This document shows, piece by piece, positions 55,971 to 64,000 of a stretch of 64,000 nt of DNA. Location of the stretch: contig NZ_CP020370.1 of assembly GCF_002813775.1 (NCBI RefSeq), positions 4,799,501 to 4,863,500 on the forward strand, read 5' to 3'. Source of the DNA: Candidatus Thiodictyon syntrophicum (GTDB taxonomy: Bacteria > Pseudomonadota > Gammaproteobacteria > Chromatiales > Chromatiaceae). The notes beneath the pieces are model-generated. The model saw only the letters and a program-made list of their open reading frames with translations, was not told where the DNA came from and did no database searches. Numbering within the stretch: the first letter of the stretch is position 1; each line of letters begins with the position of its first letter. A program made the position numbers and the translations under genes.

Positions 55971-56128
55971 TGGGCGATCAGACGGGGCGGTCGGCTCCCC
56001 AACGGGGGAGGCCGAAACGGCCGCTCCGGGAGCGCGGGCGCAACGCCCGCGCTTGCAACCCGGAACCGACCAGGTTGCCACACCGGCGGTCGCGGTAGGG
56101 AACAGCTACCGGACATTCTCACGGACCG

Positions 56129-56195
56129 GTTGTCGTTGTCGTTGTCGTTGTCGTAATCGTGGTCGGATTATTCGATTACGACAACGACAACGACA
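56129..56195. repeat. GTTGTC hexamer palindrome
   Basis: GTTGTCGTTGTCGTTGTCG plus TTGTCGTAATCG at the left is opposed by CGATTACGACAACGACAACG, ending 56195. The same design occurs at 59442-59546. It lies in the 344-bp gap between mltD and the L,D-transpeptidase gene, which has no other recognisable content. Confidence 0.9.
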
Positions 56196-56314
56196 GCGCA
56201 CCCGGGATCTCGGTCACCACGTCAGTTCTGATCGCACCCTGGCGATAGCGCCAGCCGTGCCAGGTGGGTAAACTAGGCAACACCTTAACTTCCCCTCGCA
56301 ACCAGCTGGTCAAC

Positions 56315-56881
56315 ATGCGCAATTTCTACCGTTCACTGCTCTTGCTCGGCGCCCTTGTCAGCCCACTCGCCGCCCACGCCTTCTCCCTGCCCTGGCTGAG
56401 CAAACCCGCCCCGCGGCCGCCCGCGCCCGCCGCCGCACCGGCCGCGGCTGAGCGCACGGACGCACTGCCGCTCGCCGACCGGATCCTCGTCAAGAAATCG
56501 GCACGGCGTCTCTATCTGATGCGGGGCAACACCGCCTTGCGTACCTACAAGGTCGCGTTGGGTTACCAGCCGACCGGCCACAAGCGCTATCAGGGAGACG
56601 GGCGTACCCCAGAGGGGCGCTACTTCATCGATCAGCGCCGCGACCGGAGCAAGTACCGCAAGGCCTTGCGTATCTCCTATCCAAGCCCGAGCGATCGCCT
56701 GCGGGCACGGGTGAAAGGCAACGACCCGGGCGGTCTGATCATGATCCACGGCACCCCCACGGCGGGCAGTGAGAAGCGCTCCGGCGATTGGACCTTCGGG
56801 TGCATCGCCGTCACCAATATGGAAATCGACGAGATCTGGTCACTCACGACCCAGGGTATCCCGGTCGAGATCCTGCCCTGA
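56315..56881 (+). CDS. L,D-transpeptidase (YkuD/ErfK family), exported
   Basis: 188 aa from ATG 56315. The signal peptide is residues 1-22 (MRNFYRSLLLLGALVSPLAA, then HA). A Pro/Ala-rich linker follows, then the YkuD domain from DRILVKKSARRLYLMRGNTA. The catalytic motif is IMIHGTPTAGSEKRSGDWTF, then GCIAVTN, with His and Cys in place (the usual SxGC is FGC here). It would make 3-3 cross-links in peptidoglycan or attach proteins to it. Standing near mltD fits a cell-wall role. Confidence 0.9.
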   Translation: MRNFYRSLLLLGALVSPLAAHAFSLPWLSKPAPRPPAPAAAPAAAERTDALPLADRILVKKSARRLYLMRGNTALRTYKVALGYQPTGHKRYQGDGRTPEGRYFIDQRRDRSKYRKALRISYPSPSDRLRARVKGNDPGGLIMIHGTPTAGSEKRSGDWTFGCIAVTNMEIDEIWSLTTQGIPVEILP

Positions 56882-56928
56882 CGGCCGGCACGCATCGGCA
56901 CGCATCGACAATCCCGGAAAGCGCAGTC

Positions 56929-57073
56929 ATCCACAGATGAACACAGATTATCACAGATGATTCATTAACTTACACTTGACCGGGGACTGACCTCGCCGGT
57001 GCCTGAAACAATAGCGATAAGCGCATGACAAGCCGAAGAAAATCTGTGTTCATCTGTGTCCATCTGTGGATTA
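56929..57073. repeat. CCACAGATG hairpin with long conserved core, copy 3
   Basis: Starts CATCCACAGATGAACACAG (one change from TTATCCACA) and ends CATCTGTGGATTA. The interior shares ATTCATTAACTTACACTTGA and GCGATAAGCGCATGACAAGC with the copies at 15115 and 27358. Confidence 0.9.
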
Positions 57074-57214
57074 TAGGATGATGCGCCCGCGTCGCCCGCC
57101 CGCTGATCCGCGGGGCACTGTTGGGTTTGTGACGCCCTACCGCCGCTTGCGGTCCCGCTTTGCTGTGGTTTGACTATCCGCATCCAGGGCCGGGCGGACT
57201 GCCGCCGGAGCGAA

Positions 57215-57548
57215 ATGTACGACCGTAACGATAGCGCACAGACCATCGAGCCCAAGGTCCTGTACCTCGGTACCGACCCCAAGCTACCCAAGCGTCTCGC
57301 TGCGCTGCTCGCAGAACAGGGGATCGATCTGCGCACCGCCGACGACCATGACGCGGCGGCCCGGCCTGCTACGGGACCCAAGTACCTGGCGCTGATCCTG
57401 GAGACCGCGCTGCTCGCGCCCGGGCCTCGACGACCCCGCCCTGATCGGCCCGGTTTGGGCCAGCGGCGTGCGCTATGCCCAGGGCACCCTCATCCAGCCC
57501 CCGCTGGCCCAGCCGATCTTCGACTGGGATGAGGTGGTGGTCGGGTAG
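57215..57548 (+). pseudogene. Signalling-protein remnant ending in an EAL-type C-terminus
   Basis: ATG 57215 opens MYDRNDSAQTIEPKVLYLGT, a possible receiver- or PAS-like N-terminus. The frame slips near 57425. The adjacent frame continues LDDPALIGPVWASGVRYAQG, then TLIQPPLAQPIFDWDEV, which looks like the end of an EAL c-di-GMP phosphodiesterase (RYxQGxxxxPP). The whole catalytic domain between is missing. Relic. Confidence 0.5.
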
Positions 57549-57594
57549 TGCCGGGCCTGACCTGATCGTGCAGGAATAGGCCGCCGGCAAGCGC

Positions 57595-59358
57595 CTAGGT
57601 GCCGCCGAGGACCGCCTTACGCGAGCGCCGCTTCTGCACAAACTCTCGGGCCGCCGCGGTGGCGGTAAAGAGCGCCAGGTGTTCGTCGCCCGCCTCATCC
57701 ACGGGTGCCATGGCGGCGTCCGTATAGGTACCGGCCGGCTCTGCCAGGACCTGGGCCAGGATGCGTTGGTAGCGCCGGTGCATCAGATAGGCCCCCGCGT
57801 ACTTGCGGACGAACTCCAGCGCGAGTTTGGGGTAAAAGACGGCCGGGTGCTCGATGGGCAGTCCCGGGCGTCGCTCGCGGCGGCGCTTGATGCGCAACAG
57901 GCCGCCCTCCAGGGGGTGGAGGCGCTCATAGACGATCGGGGCGTGGAAGGCGAACAGCTTACTCATCATGTGCTTGGGGTCGTAGCCCCAGACGCGGGCG
58001 CGGCGCAGCACCGTGGCCACATGCGCGGGGCTGTAGAAGCGGTCCCAGGCCTCGCGATAGATGCCCAGCCATTCGTCCGCGCTCATGAGCGGGTGGTCCG
58101 TGGTGACGTGTTGGGTGTCGTAGTTGTTCATGTCCGGGTCCAGCCGGACCCCGGCCTCCACCAGGCGCTGGTGGTCCAGGGAGCCGGGCAGCGGCGTGAG
58201 GATAAAGAACTCCAGGATATCCACGGGCAACTCGCGCTGGATGATGGCCAGGTCGCGCCGAATGGTCTGCGGGGTGTCGTTGGGGAACCCCAGGATATAG
58301 CCGGCATAGGTCAGGACCCCGGCGCGGTGCCAGGCCTGGAGCATGGCGCGGTAGTCGGTGATCTTGTTCTGGCCCTTCTGGGCGCTCTTGAGCGCATCCG
58401 GGTTGATACTCTCCATCCCCATGAAGATGCGCGTGACGCCGGCCTTGCCCGCCTTCTCGATGAAATGGGGGATGCGGTGCGATTGGGTGTCGGCCTGGAT
58501 GACCAGCTGCAGGACGATCCCCTGCCCCTGGAGCGCAATGAGCCGGTCGAAGATCGCCTCCCACTGGGTGTTGCGGGCGAAGTTGTCATCCGTGATGAAG
58601 AAGTTCGTGATGCCCTGGGCCCAGTTGGCGCGCACCAGGCGCTCCACGTCGTCGGCGTCGCGATGCCGGGACTTGCGGCCCTGGACGTTGATGATGGTGC
58701 AGAAGCTGCATTGGTAGGGGCAGCCGCGCCCGGCGTCGAAGCTTGCCCGCCGGCCCATGGTCAGGCGCACCCGGTCGGCGGGCAGGATGGGCGTGGGCGT
58801 ACCGGTCATGTCCGGCAGGTCCAGGAGATAGTTGTAGAGCGGCTTGAGCCCCGCCCCCATCAGGTCCTGTAACATCCCCTCCAGGCGCCCTTCCAACTCC
58901 CCGGCGAAGAGCGTGATGCCGCCGTCCAGGGCCTGCTGTAACTCCACCGGCCGCTCCTTCAACATCGCCAGACAGCCGCTCACATGGAAGCCGCCGATCG
59001 CCACCGCCACGCCCAAGGCGCGGAAGCGGCGGGCCAGGTCCAGCGCCCGGGGATACTGGTTGGTCTGCACCCCGACCAGCCCCACCAGCACCCGAGCGCC
59101 GCCGGCCTGAAGCTCCCGCACCAGGCGGGCGGGGTCGACCCGGCTGTTGGTCTCGTCGAGCGCCCGCACGCGAATCTCGACCTCGGGGCCCAGGACGCGG
59201 CGCTGCGCGCAGTCCAGGGCGATGCCGTAGACCGTGGCCAGGCTGTTGGCCGGCAGAGAGGAGCGCCACCACTGGATCACATAGCCGTCATCGTCGTAAT
59301 GCGACGGCTTGATCCAGAGAATGTGGACGAGGTTGGGCGGTGTCGTGCGCGCGGCCAT
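57595..59358 (-). CDS. B12-binding-domain/radical SAM protein
   Basis: 587 aa from ATG 59358 (MAARTTPPNLVHILWIKPSH). The N-terminal ~170 residues are a cobalamin-binding-like Rossmann domain (VLVGLVGVQTNQYPRALDLA, VAIGGFHVSG). The radical SAM core has FDAGRGCPYQCSFCTIINVQ, the C-x3-C-x2-C motif binding [4Fe-4S], about residues 235-242. ITNFFITDDNFARN and FMGMESINPDALKSAQKGQN follow. The C-terminal part is helical. The substrate cannot be inferred; related proteins modify lipids or tetrapyrroles (for example in phototrophs). The upstream in-frame ATG is less likely. Confidence 0.85.
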   Translation of the reverse strand: MAARTTPPNLVHILWIKPSHYDDDGYVIQWWRSSLPANSLATVYGIALDCAQRRVLGPEVEIRVRALDETNSRVDPARLVRELQAGGARVLVGLVGVQTNQYPRALDLARRFRALGVAVAIGGFHVSGCLAMLKERPVELQQALDGGITLFAGELEGRLEGMLQDLMGAGLKPLYNYLLDLPDMTGTPTPILPADRVRLTMGRRASFDAGRGCPYQCSFCTIINVQGRKSRHRDADDVERLVRANWAQGITNFFITDDNFARNTQWEAIFDRLIALQGQGIVLQLVIQADTQSHRIPHFIEKAGKAGVTRIFMGMESINPDALKSAQKGQNKITDYRAMLQAWHRAGVLTYAGYILGFPNDTPQTIRRDLAIIQRELPVDILEFFILTPLPGSLDHQRLVEAGVRLDPDMNNYDTQHVTTDHPLMSADEWLGIYREAWDRFYSPAHVATVLRRARVWGYDPKHMMSKLFAFHAPIVYERLHPLEGGLLRIKRRRERRPGLPIEHPAVFYPKLALEFVRKYAGAYLMHRRYQRILAQVLAEPAGTYTDAAMAPVDEAGDEHLALFTATAAAREFVQKRRSRKAVLGGT

Positions 59359-59441
59359 AGCGGAACCATTGAGTTGAGGGGCGGCGGATGCGCCGGAGGA
59401 AATCGGGGGGGTGAGGTAACAAGTCAAGCACAAACGCCATG

Positions 59442-59546
59442 GTTGTCGTTGTCGTAATCGGACAACAGATGCAATTCGGGGTGCGAGAGAATCCAGGGCG
59501 TTACGATAACCTCGATTACGACAACGACAACGACAACGACAACGAC
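59442..59546. repeat. GTTGTC hexamer palindrome, second copy
   Basis: GTTGTCGTTGTCGTAATCGG at 59442 is opposed by GATTACGACAACGACAACG plus further CAACGA units ending 59546. It sits between the radical SAM gene and pilU, close to the upstream edge of the former. Confidence 0.88.
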
Positions 59547-59619
59547 GCTGCAGCTACTCCCTAATGGATTTGCCCTGATAGACGTGGTTAACCTCTTAGT
59601 GAACCGTTCCTCGGGGGTA

Positions 59620-60885
59620 CTAATCACCCAGCCGCAACGGCATCCCGTCGTCCTCCTGCTCGATGAGCGAGATCTCCGAGATGGCGCGCGTCATGGCGTC
59701 GTGCTGCTCGCCGCCGCCCTGCAGCTTGATCATGAGCCGGACCTCGTTCGCCGAGTCGGCCAACCGTAAGGCCTCCTCGTAGTTGATCTCCCCCTCCTGA
59801 TAGAGGTCATAGAGGGCCTGATCAAATGTGACCATCCCCTGCTCACGGGATTTCTTCATCAGTTCCTTGAGCTTATGGACCTCGCCCTTGCGGATCATGT
59901 CGGCGGCCAGCGGGGTATTGATGAGGATCTCGATCACGGCGCGCCGCCCCTGACCGGACTTGCGCGGGACCAACTGCTGGGCGACGACCGCCTTGAGGTT
60001 CAATGACAGGTCCAGAAAGAGTTGATTGTGCGCCTCCGAGGGGAAAAAGTTGATGATGCGGTCCAGGGCCTGGTTAGCATTATTGGCGTGCAGGGTGGCG
60101 AGCACCAGGTGCCCGGTCTCGGAGAAGGTGATGGCATACTCCATCGTCGCCCGGGTGCGGATCTCGCCGATCAGGATCACATCGGGCGCCTGGCGCAGGG
60201 TATTCTTCAGCGCCACCTCGAACGACTCCGTATCGACGCCGACCTCGCGCTGGGTGATGATGCACCCGTCGTGGTCGTGGACGAACTCGATGGGGTCCTC
60301 GATGGTGATAATGTGGCCGGTGCTCAGATGGTTGCGGTAGCCCACCAGGGCCGCAAGCGAGGTCGACTTGCCGGTCCCGGTCCCGCCGACGAAGATCACC
60401 ATGCCGCGCTTGGTCAGGGCGAAGTCCTTCAACGTCTTCACGACCGGCGGAAAGGTCGGTTCCTCCTTCGGCGGCGGCGGGCGAACGCCTCCCTCCTGCA
60501 CCTGTGGGGCACGCCGGGGTGCCTCCCGCGGCGCCGGCGGCGGCATGAGTTCCTCCAGCGTGGGAATCTTGGTTTCGATCCGGCGCAGCACCATGGCGGC
60601 GGCGTCGCGCTGCACCAGGGCACTGACGCGGAAACGCCCGAGCGTGGGCCGATCGATGGCGAACTGGCACTCGTTGGTCTTCAGAAACTCGGCCTTCTGA
60701 CGCTCGTTCATGAGCAGGAAGACCAGGTCCCGCACCTGCTCCGCGGTGAGCTTGTCCTTGGCCGCCGGGCGCACCACGCCGTCCACCTTGATGCTTGGGG
60801 GCCAGCCGACGGTGATGAACAGGTCCGACGCCTTCTTCTTCACCATCATCGACAGCAGTTCTTCCATCGCCTGTTTCAGGTCCAT
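59620..60885 (-). CDS. pilU: Type IV pilus retraction ATPase PilU-like, with proline-rich insert
   Basis: 421 aa. PilT/PilU family: SDLFITVGWPPSIKVDGVVR; Walker A FVGGTGTGKSTSLAAL; Walker B region DVILIGEIRTRATMEYA; His box HLVLATLHANNANQALDRII. Compared with family members there is an insertion of about 35 residues (about 113-147, PPPAPREAPRRAPQVQEGGV and PPPPKEEPTFPP) between the N-domain and the ATPase core. PilU supports PilT in pulling pili back. pilT precedes it on the same strand with an 86-bp gap. The C-terminal QHDAMTRAISEISLIEQED is PilU-like. Confidence 0.92.
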   Translation of the reverse strand: MDLKQAMEELLSMMVKKKASDLFITVGWPPSIKVDGVVRPAAKDKLTAEQVRDLVFLLMNERQKAEFLKTNECQFAIDRPTLGRFRVSALVQRDAAAMVLRRIETKIPTLEELMPPPAPREAPRRAPQVQEGGVRPPPPKEEPTFPPVVKTLKDFALTKRGMVIFVGGTGTGKSTSLAALVGYRNHLSTGHIITIEDPIEFVHDHDGCIITQREVGVDTESFEVALKNTLRQAPDVILIGEIRTRATMEYAITFSETGHLVLATLHANNANQALDRIINFFPSEAHNQLFLDLSLNLKAVVAQQLVPRKSGQGRRAVIEILINTPLAADMIRKGEVHKLKELMKKSREQGMVTFDQALYDLYQEGEINYEEALRLADSANEVRLMIKLQGGGEQHDAMTRAISEISLIEQEDDGMPLRLGD

Positions 60886-60971
60886 GGTCAGTACCTTGAA
60901 GCGTTTAGGGTTAGGCAGGCGGCCGCCGGTGCGCGCGCGGGTGGCAGGGTGAACCGAGGGCGGCGGCGCGC

Positions 60972-62009
60972 CTACATGAAGTCGTCCTTATTCTGGGCCT
61001 TGGTCTTGGCATCCTTACGAGAAATCAAGCCCTTCTGCACCATATCCTTGAGATTCTGATCCAGGGTCTGCATTCCGTGGGCCTGGCCGGTCTGGATGGC
61101 CGAGTACATCTGCGCCACCTTGGCCTCGCGAATCAGGTTACGGATGGCCGGGGTGCCGATCATGATCTCGTGGGCGGCGCAACGCCCGCCGCCGATCTTC
61201 TTCAGGAGCGTCTGGGCCACGACCGAGCGCAAGGACTCCGAGAGCATGGAGCGCACCATGTCCTTCTCCGCCGCCGGGAAGACGTCGATGATACGGTCGA
61301 TGGTCTTGGCCGCGGAGGTGGTGTGCAGGGTGCCGAAGACCAGATGGCCGGTCTCGGCGGCGGTCAGCGCCAGCCGGATGGTCTCCAGGTCACGCATCTC
61401 ACCCACCAGGATGATATCCGGGTCCTCGCGCAGCGCCGAGCGCAGGGCCTCGCTGAAACCCAGGGTGTCCTTGTGCACCTCGCGCTGATTGACCAGACAC
61501 TTCTTGCTGGTGTGCACGAACTCGATCGGGTCCTCGATCGTGAGGATGTGGGCGTACTCGTTGTCGTTTAAGTGGTCCACCATGGCCGCCAGGGTGGTGG
61601 ACTTGCCGGAGCCGGTCGGCCCCGTTACCAGCACCAGGCCGCGCGGGACGTTCACGATGTCCTTGAAGATCGGCGGGGCCTTCAGGTCCTCCAGGCTCAG
61701 GACCTTCGACGGGATGGTGCGGAAGACCGCCGCGGCGCCCCGTTTCTGGTTGAAGGCGTTGACGCGGAAGCGCGCCACCCCTGGGATCTCAAAGGAAAAG
61801 TCGGTCTCCAGGAACTCCTCGTAGTCCTTGCGCTGCTTATCATCCATGATGTCGTAGACCAGCGAGTGCACGGTACGGTGTTCCAACGCCGGAACATTGA
61901 TGCGACGCATATCCCCATCCACCCGGATCATCGGCGGCAGGCCGGCCGAGAGATGGAGGTCGGAGGCGTTGTTCTTGACGCTGAAGGCGAGTAATTCTGC
62001 GATGTCCAC
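60972..62009 (-). CDS. pilT: Type IV pilus twitching motility ATPase PilT
   Basis: 345 aa from GTG 62009 (VDIAELLAFSVKNNASDLHL), the normal PilT start and length. Walker A is LVTGPTGSGKSTTLAAM. Also present are the Asp-box HILTIEDPIEFVH, Walker B DPDIILVGEMRDLETIRLA, His box GHLVFGTLHTTSAAKTIDRI and the C-terminal AIRNLIRE motif needed for retraction. It powers pilus disassembly. It is followed by pilU, the standard pair. Confidence 0.97.
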   Translation of the reverse strand: MDIAELLAFSVKNNASDLHLSAGLPPMIRVDGDMRRINVPALEHRTVHSLVYDIMDDKQRKDYEEFLETDFSFEIPGVARFRVNAFNQKRGAAAVFRTIPSKVLSLEDLKAPPIFKDIVNVPRGLVLVTGPTGSGKSTTLAAMVDHLNDNEYAHILTIEDPIEFVHTSKKCLVNQREVHKDTLGFSEALRSALREDPDIILVGEMRDLETIRLALTAAETGHLVFGTLHTTSAAKTIDRIIDVFPAAEKDMVRSMLSESLRSVVAQTLLKKIGGGRCAAHEIMIGTPAIRNLIREAKVAQMYSAIQTGQAHGMQTLDQNLKDMVQKGLISRKDAKTKAQNKDDFM

Positions 62010-62230
62010 GGCTAACTCCGGTTCGGTCCAGGGGACGCCGGCACGGGTCGGAGAGGCCCGACGCGGCCCAGTTCCCCAAGCATAACCTGAAATCGACGCT
62101 GATCGCTGCCGGGAAGGCACCGCAATCTTGACGGACACGCCAAGCCCGGCTATCGTGGGGGCTTAAGCCGTCGCGCTTTTAGTCTTAGTCGCTCGGTGAT
62201 CGATATTACTGGCTCTGGGAGTGCCCGCAC

Positions 62231-63040
62231 TTGCAACCGTCCCCATCTGCTAACGGTTCCGTCGCCGCGGGCCTGCTGCCCACGACCCTGGCGGACATCA
62301 TGACATCCCCGGCCACGGCGGTTCCCGCGGACTATTCGGTCCAGTGGGCGCTGTCCGTGATGCGCGGGCAACGCATCAGCGCCTTGGTGGTGACGGACGC
62401 CGAGCGCCCCGTCGGCATCTTCACCGAGCGCGACGCGGTGCGCTTCGCCGCGCAGCACCGGGACCCCGAGGCGGTACCGGTCAGTGAGGCGATGCGCACG
62501 CCCCCGCTCACCGCCCCGACCGACACGGCCGTTCGCGACGCCTACCACCTGCTGGCCGAACGGCGGGTCCGCCACCTCATCGTCACCGACCAAGCTGGCC
62601 GGGTGGCGGGGATCATCAGCGAAGCGGACCTGATCGACCGCCTGACGACGAAGGACCTCCTGGCCGATACCGACGTGAACGCCATCATGACCCGCGGGGT
62701 GGTCACCCTGCCCGAGGACGCGCTGGTGCGCGAGGCCGTCCGCGTGATGGCCGACCGGCACCTGGGCAGCGTGATCGTCGAGCGTCACGGCCGCCCGGTC
62801 GGGATCGTCACGGAACGCGACCTGGTCCGCCTGGGCGACGAGGGCGTCGACCTGGTCGTGACCCATATGAGCGGGATCATGAGTCACCCGGTCCAGACGG
62901 TGACCGGCGCCACCCCCCTGACCGAGGCGATCGCGCGCATGGAAGAGGCGCGGACCCGCCGACTGGTGGTGGTCGACGAGTCCGGCACCACGGTCGGCAT
63001 CGTCACCCGCCACGACATGTTCAAGGTGGTACACGACTGA
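62231..63040 (+). CDS. Protein with four CBS domains
   Basis: 269 aa, likely from TTG 62231. It consists almost wholly of four CBS repeats: about residues 22-72 (ADIMTSPATAVPADYSVQWA), 80-135 (VRDAYHLLAERRVRHLIVTD), 150-200 (AIMTRGVVTLPEDALVREAV) and 215-266 (GIMSHPVQTVTGATPLTEAI). CBS pairs bind adenosyl nucleotides and usually regulate a partner enzyme or transporter, which is not evident here. There is no membrane segment or catalytic domain. Divergent from pilT. Confidence 0.85.
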   Translation: MQPSPSANGSVAAGLLPTTLADIMTSPATAVPADYSVQWALSVMRGQRISALVVTDAERPVGIFTERDAVRFAAQHRDPEAVPVSEAMRTPPLTAPTDTAVRDAYHLLAERRVRHLIVTDQAGRVAGIISEADLIDRLTTKDLLADTDVNAIMTRGVVTLPEDALVREAVRVMADRHLGSVIVERHGRPVGIVTERDLVRLGDEGVDLVVTHMSGIMSHPVQTVTGATPLTEAIARMEEARTRRLVVVDESGTTVGIVTRHDMFKVVHD

Positions 63041-63163
63041 TCAGGGTGGCCCCGCCCGCGCACTGGCGGGGTCCGTCGCGACCACGATGACCTCGGACCC
63101 GGGGCGGGCACCGCTACCGTGGCCGCCGACTCGTCGGTCTGAGGGGCCTCGCTAAGCGTCACC

Positions 63164-64000
63164 ATGACCCGTCGCATCCTCCCCATCGGCATCCAAACCT
63201 TTCGCGAGATCCGCGAGAGCGACTGCTACTATGTCGATAAGACCGGCTTTGCCCTGCAGTTGATCGAACAGGGCAAGTATTATTTCCTGTCGCGCCCGCG
63301 CCGCTTCGGCAAGTCACTGTTCCTGGATACGCTCGCCGAGGTCTTCAGCGGCACCGAGGTACTGTTTCGCGGGCTCCAGGCGCACGGACGCTGGGACTGG
63401 GGGCGGCGCTATCCGGTCGTCCGGCTGAGCTTCGCCGACGGCGTCCTGCGCAGCCGCGTCGAACTGGACGAAAAGATCGGTGAACTGCTGACCGACAACG
63501 AGACCAGGCTCGGCGTCAGGAGCCCCCACCGCAGCATCTCCGGACGCTTCCACGGCCTGATCAGCGCGGCGCACGCCCAGCACGGTGAGCGCGTGGTGGT
63601 CCTGGTGGACGAATACGACAAGCCCATCCTCGACAACCTGACCGACCCGGACGCCGCGCGCGAGATTCGCGACGGGCTGCGCAACCTCTACTCGGTGATC
63701 AAGGGCGCCGACGCCGACATGCGCTTTGCCTTCCTGACCGGGGTCAGCAAATTCAGCAAGGTCAGTCTCTTCTCGGGGCTCAACAACCTGCGCGATATCA
63801 CGGTTTCGCGCGACTACTCGGCCATCTGCGGCTATACCGAGGCGGACCTCGACCAGGTCTTCACCCCCGAGCTCGCGGGTCTCGACCGCGACCTGATCCG
63901 CACCTGGTACAACGGCTACAACTGGACCGGCGAGGCAGTCTACAATCCCTTCGACCTGTTGTTGCTGTTCCAAGAGCGCCAGTTCCGGCCATGGTGGTTT
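63164..64000 (+). CDS. AAA-ATPase-like/PD-(D/E)XK protein (DUF1703 type), partial
   Basis: 279 codons are seen from ATG 63164 (MTRRILPIGIQTFREIRESD); the gene continues beyond the window. Start pattern: YYVDKTGFALQLIEQGKYYF, LSRPRRFGKSLFLDTLAEVF (Walker A-like RRFGKSL), VVVLVDEYDKPILDNL (Walker B), TGVSKFSKVSLFSGLNNLRD and YNGYNWTGEAVYNPFDLLLL. These proteins are abundant in Chromatiaceae and join an AAA domain to a C-terminal PD-(D/E)XK nuclease domain, which would lie outside. Role unknown, possibly mobile-element or toxin related. Confidence 0.85.
   Translation, partial: MTRRILPIGIQTFREIRESDCYYVDKTGFALQLIEQGKYYFLSRPRRFGKSLFLDTLAEVFSGTEVLFRGLQAHGRWDWGRRYPVVRLSFADGVLRSRVELDEKIGELLTDNETRLGVRSPHRSISGRFHGLISAAHAQHGERVVVLVDEYDKPILDNLTDPDAAREIRDGLRNLYSVIKGADADMRFAFLTGVSKFSKVSLFSGLNNLRDITVSRDYSAICGYTEADLDQVFTPELAGLDRDLIRTWYNGYNWTGEAVYNPFDLLLLFQERQFRPWWF

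Noticed and set aside
63314-63973. Minus-strand 219-codon frame at the right end
   Set aside because: Antisense to the AAA/PD-(D/E)XK gene starting at 63164, which has clear Walker motifs.

Overview
The window is GC-rich gammaproteobacterial chromosome, most likely from a purple sulfur bacterium (Chromatiaceae, of the Lamprocystis/Thiodictyon/Thiocystis kind). The clues are a glycine/tyrosine-rich sulfur-globule-type protein (30390-30938), nif maturation genes (nifU, nifS, nifZ and a nif-type IscA) and conserved gammaproteobacterial blocks (pyrG-kdsA-eno-ftsB-ispD-ispF-truD; dnaQ-rnhA-yafS-mltD; pilT-pilU). The genus is inference.

Layout. 1-12.3 kb is a mobile-element graveyard: two IS1-like copies, three decayed REP-associated (Y1) transposase elements, a 2.3-kb-spaced duplication, and many intact or broken toxin-antitoxin modules (PIN, DUF4160/DUF2442, BrnA, DUF6516, Phd/UPF0175). 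12.6-16.1 kb holds nifS, nifU, iscA (minus strand) and nifZ (plus strand). 16.2-23.2 kb mixes housekeeping genes (murU-like, an M14-type deacylase) with remnants (NYN protein, moaA, AEC transporter, NACHT NTPase) and higBA. 23.2-30.1 kb is the conserved pyrG...truD run. 30.4-31.8 kb carries the sulfur-globule-like protein and fnr, with a perfect FNR box.

31.9-52.2 kb is a type 1 BREX phage-defence island in canonical order (brxA, brxB, brxC, pglX, pglZ, brxL). It starts 17 nt after fnr and ends beside dnaQ. It is unusual in three ways. (1) Nearly every junction carries palindromic repeats built from CCACAGATG(A)ACACAGATG units whose outer arms often read TTATCCACA, the DnaA-box consensus. (2) Cargo sits between the core genes: a Phd/UPF0175-DUF3368 TA pair, a YgiT-like protein, an Rpn nuclease, an AAA ATPase, a nucleotidyltransferase with a truncated HEPN-like partner, and a GxxExxY protein lying between 140-bp direct repeats. 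(3) The same repeats invade coding sequence: pglX is split in two before its SAM motif, and its 3' half carries five in-frame 120-bp repeats; two other genes end inside a repeat.

52.2-64 kb returns to core genome: dnaQ, rnhA, a yafS-like methyltransferase, mltD, an L,D-transpeptidase, a B12/radical SAM protein, pilU, pilT, a CBS-domain protein and the start of an AAA/PD-(D/E)XK protein cut by the window end.

How it fits together: BREX needs BrxA-C, PglX, PglZ and BrxL. All are present, but pglX is broken at the primary-sequence level, so the system is either inactive, working with a two-piece methyltransferase, or switchable by recombination between repeats.
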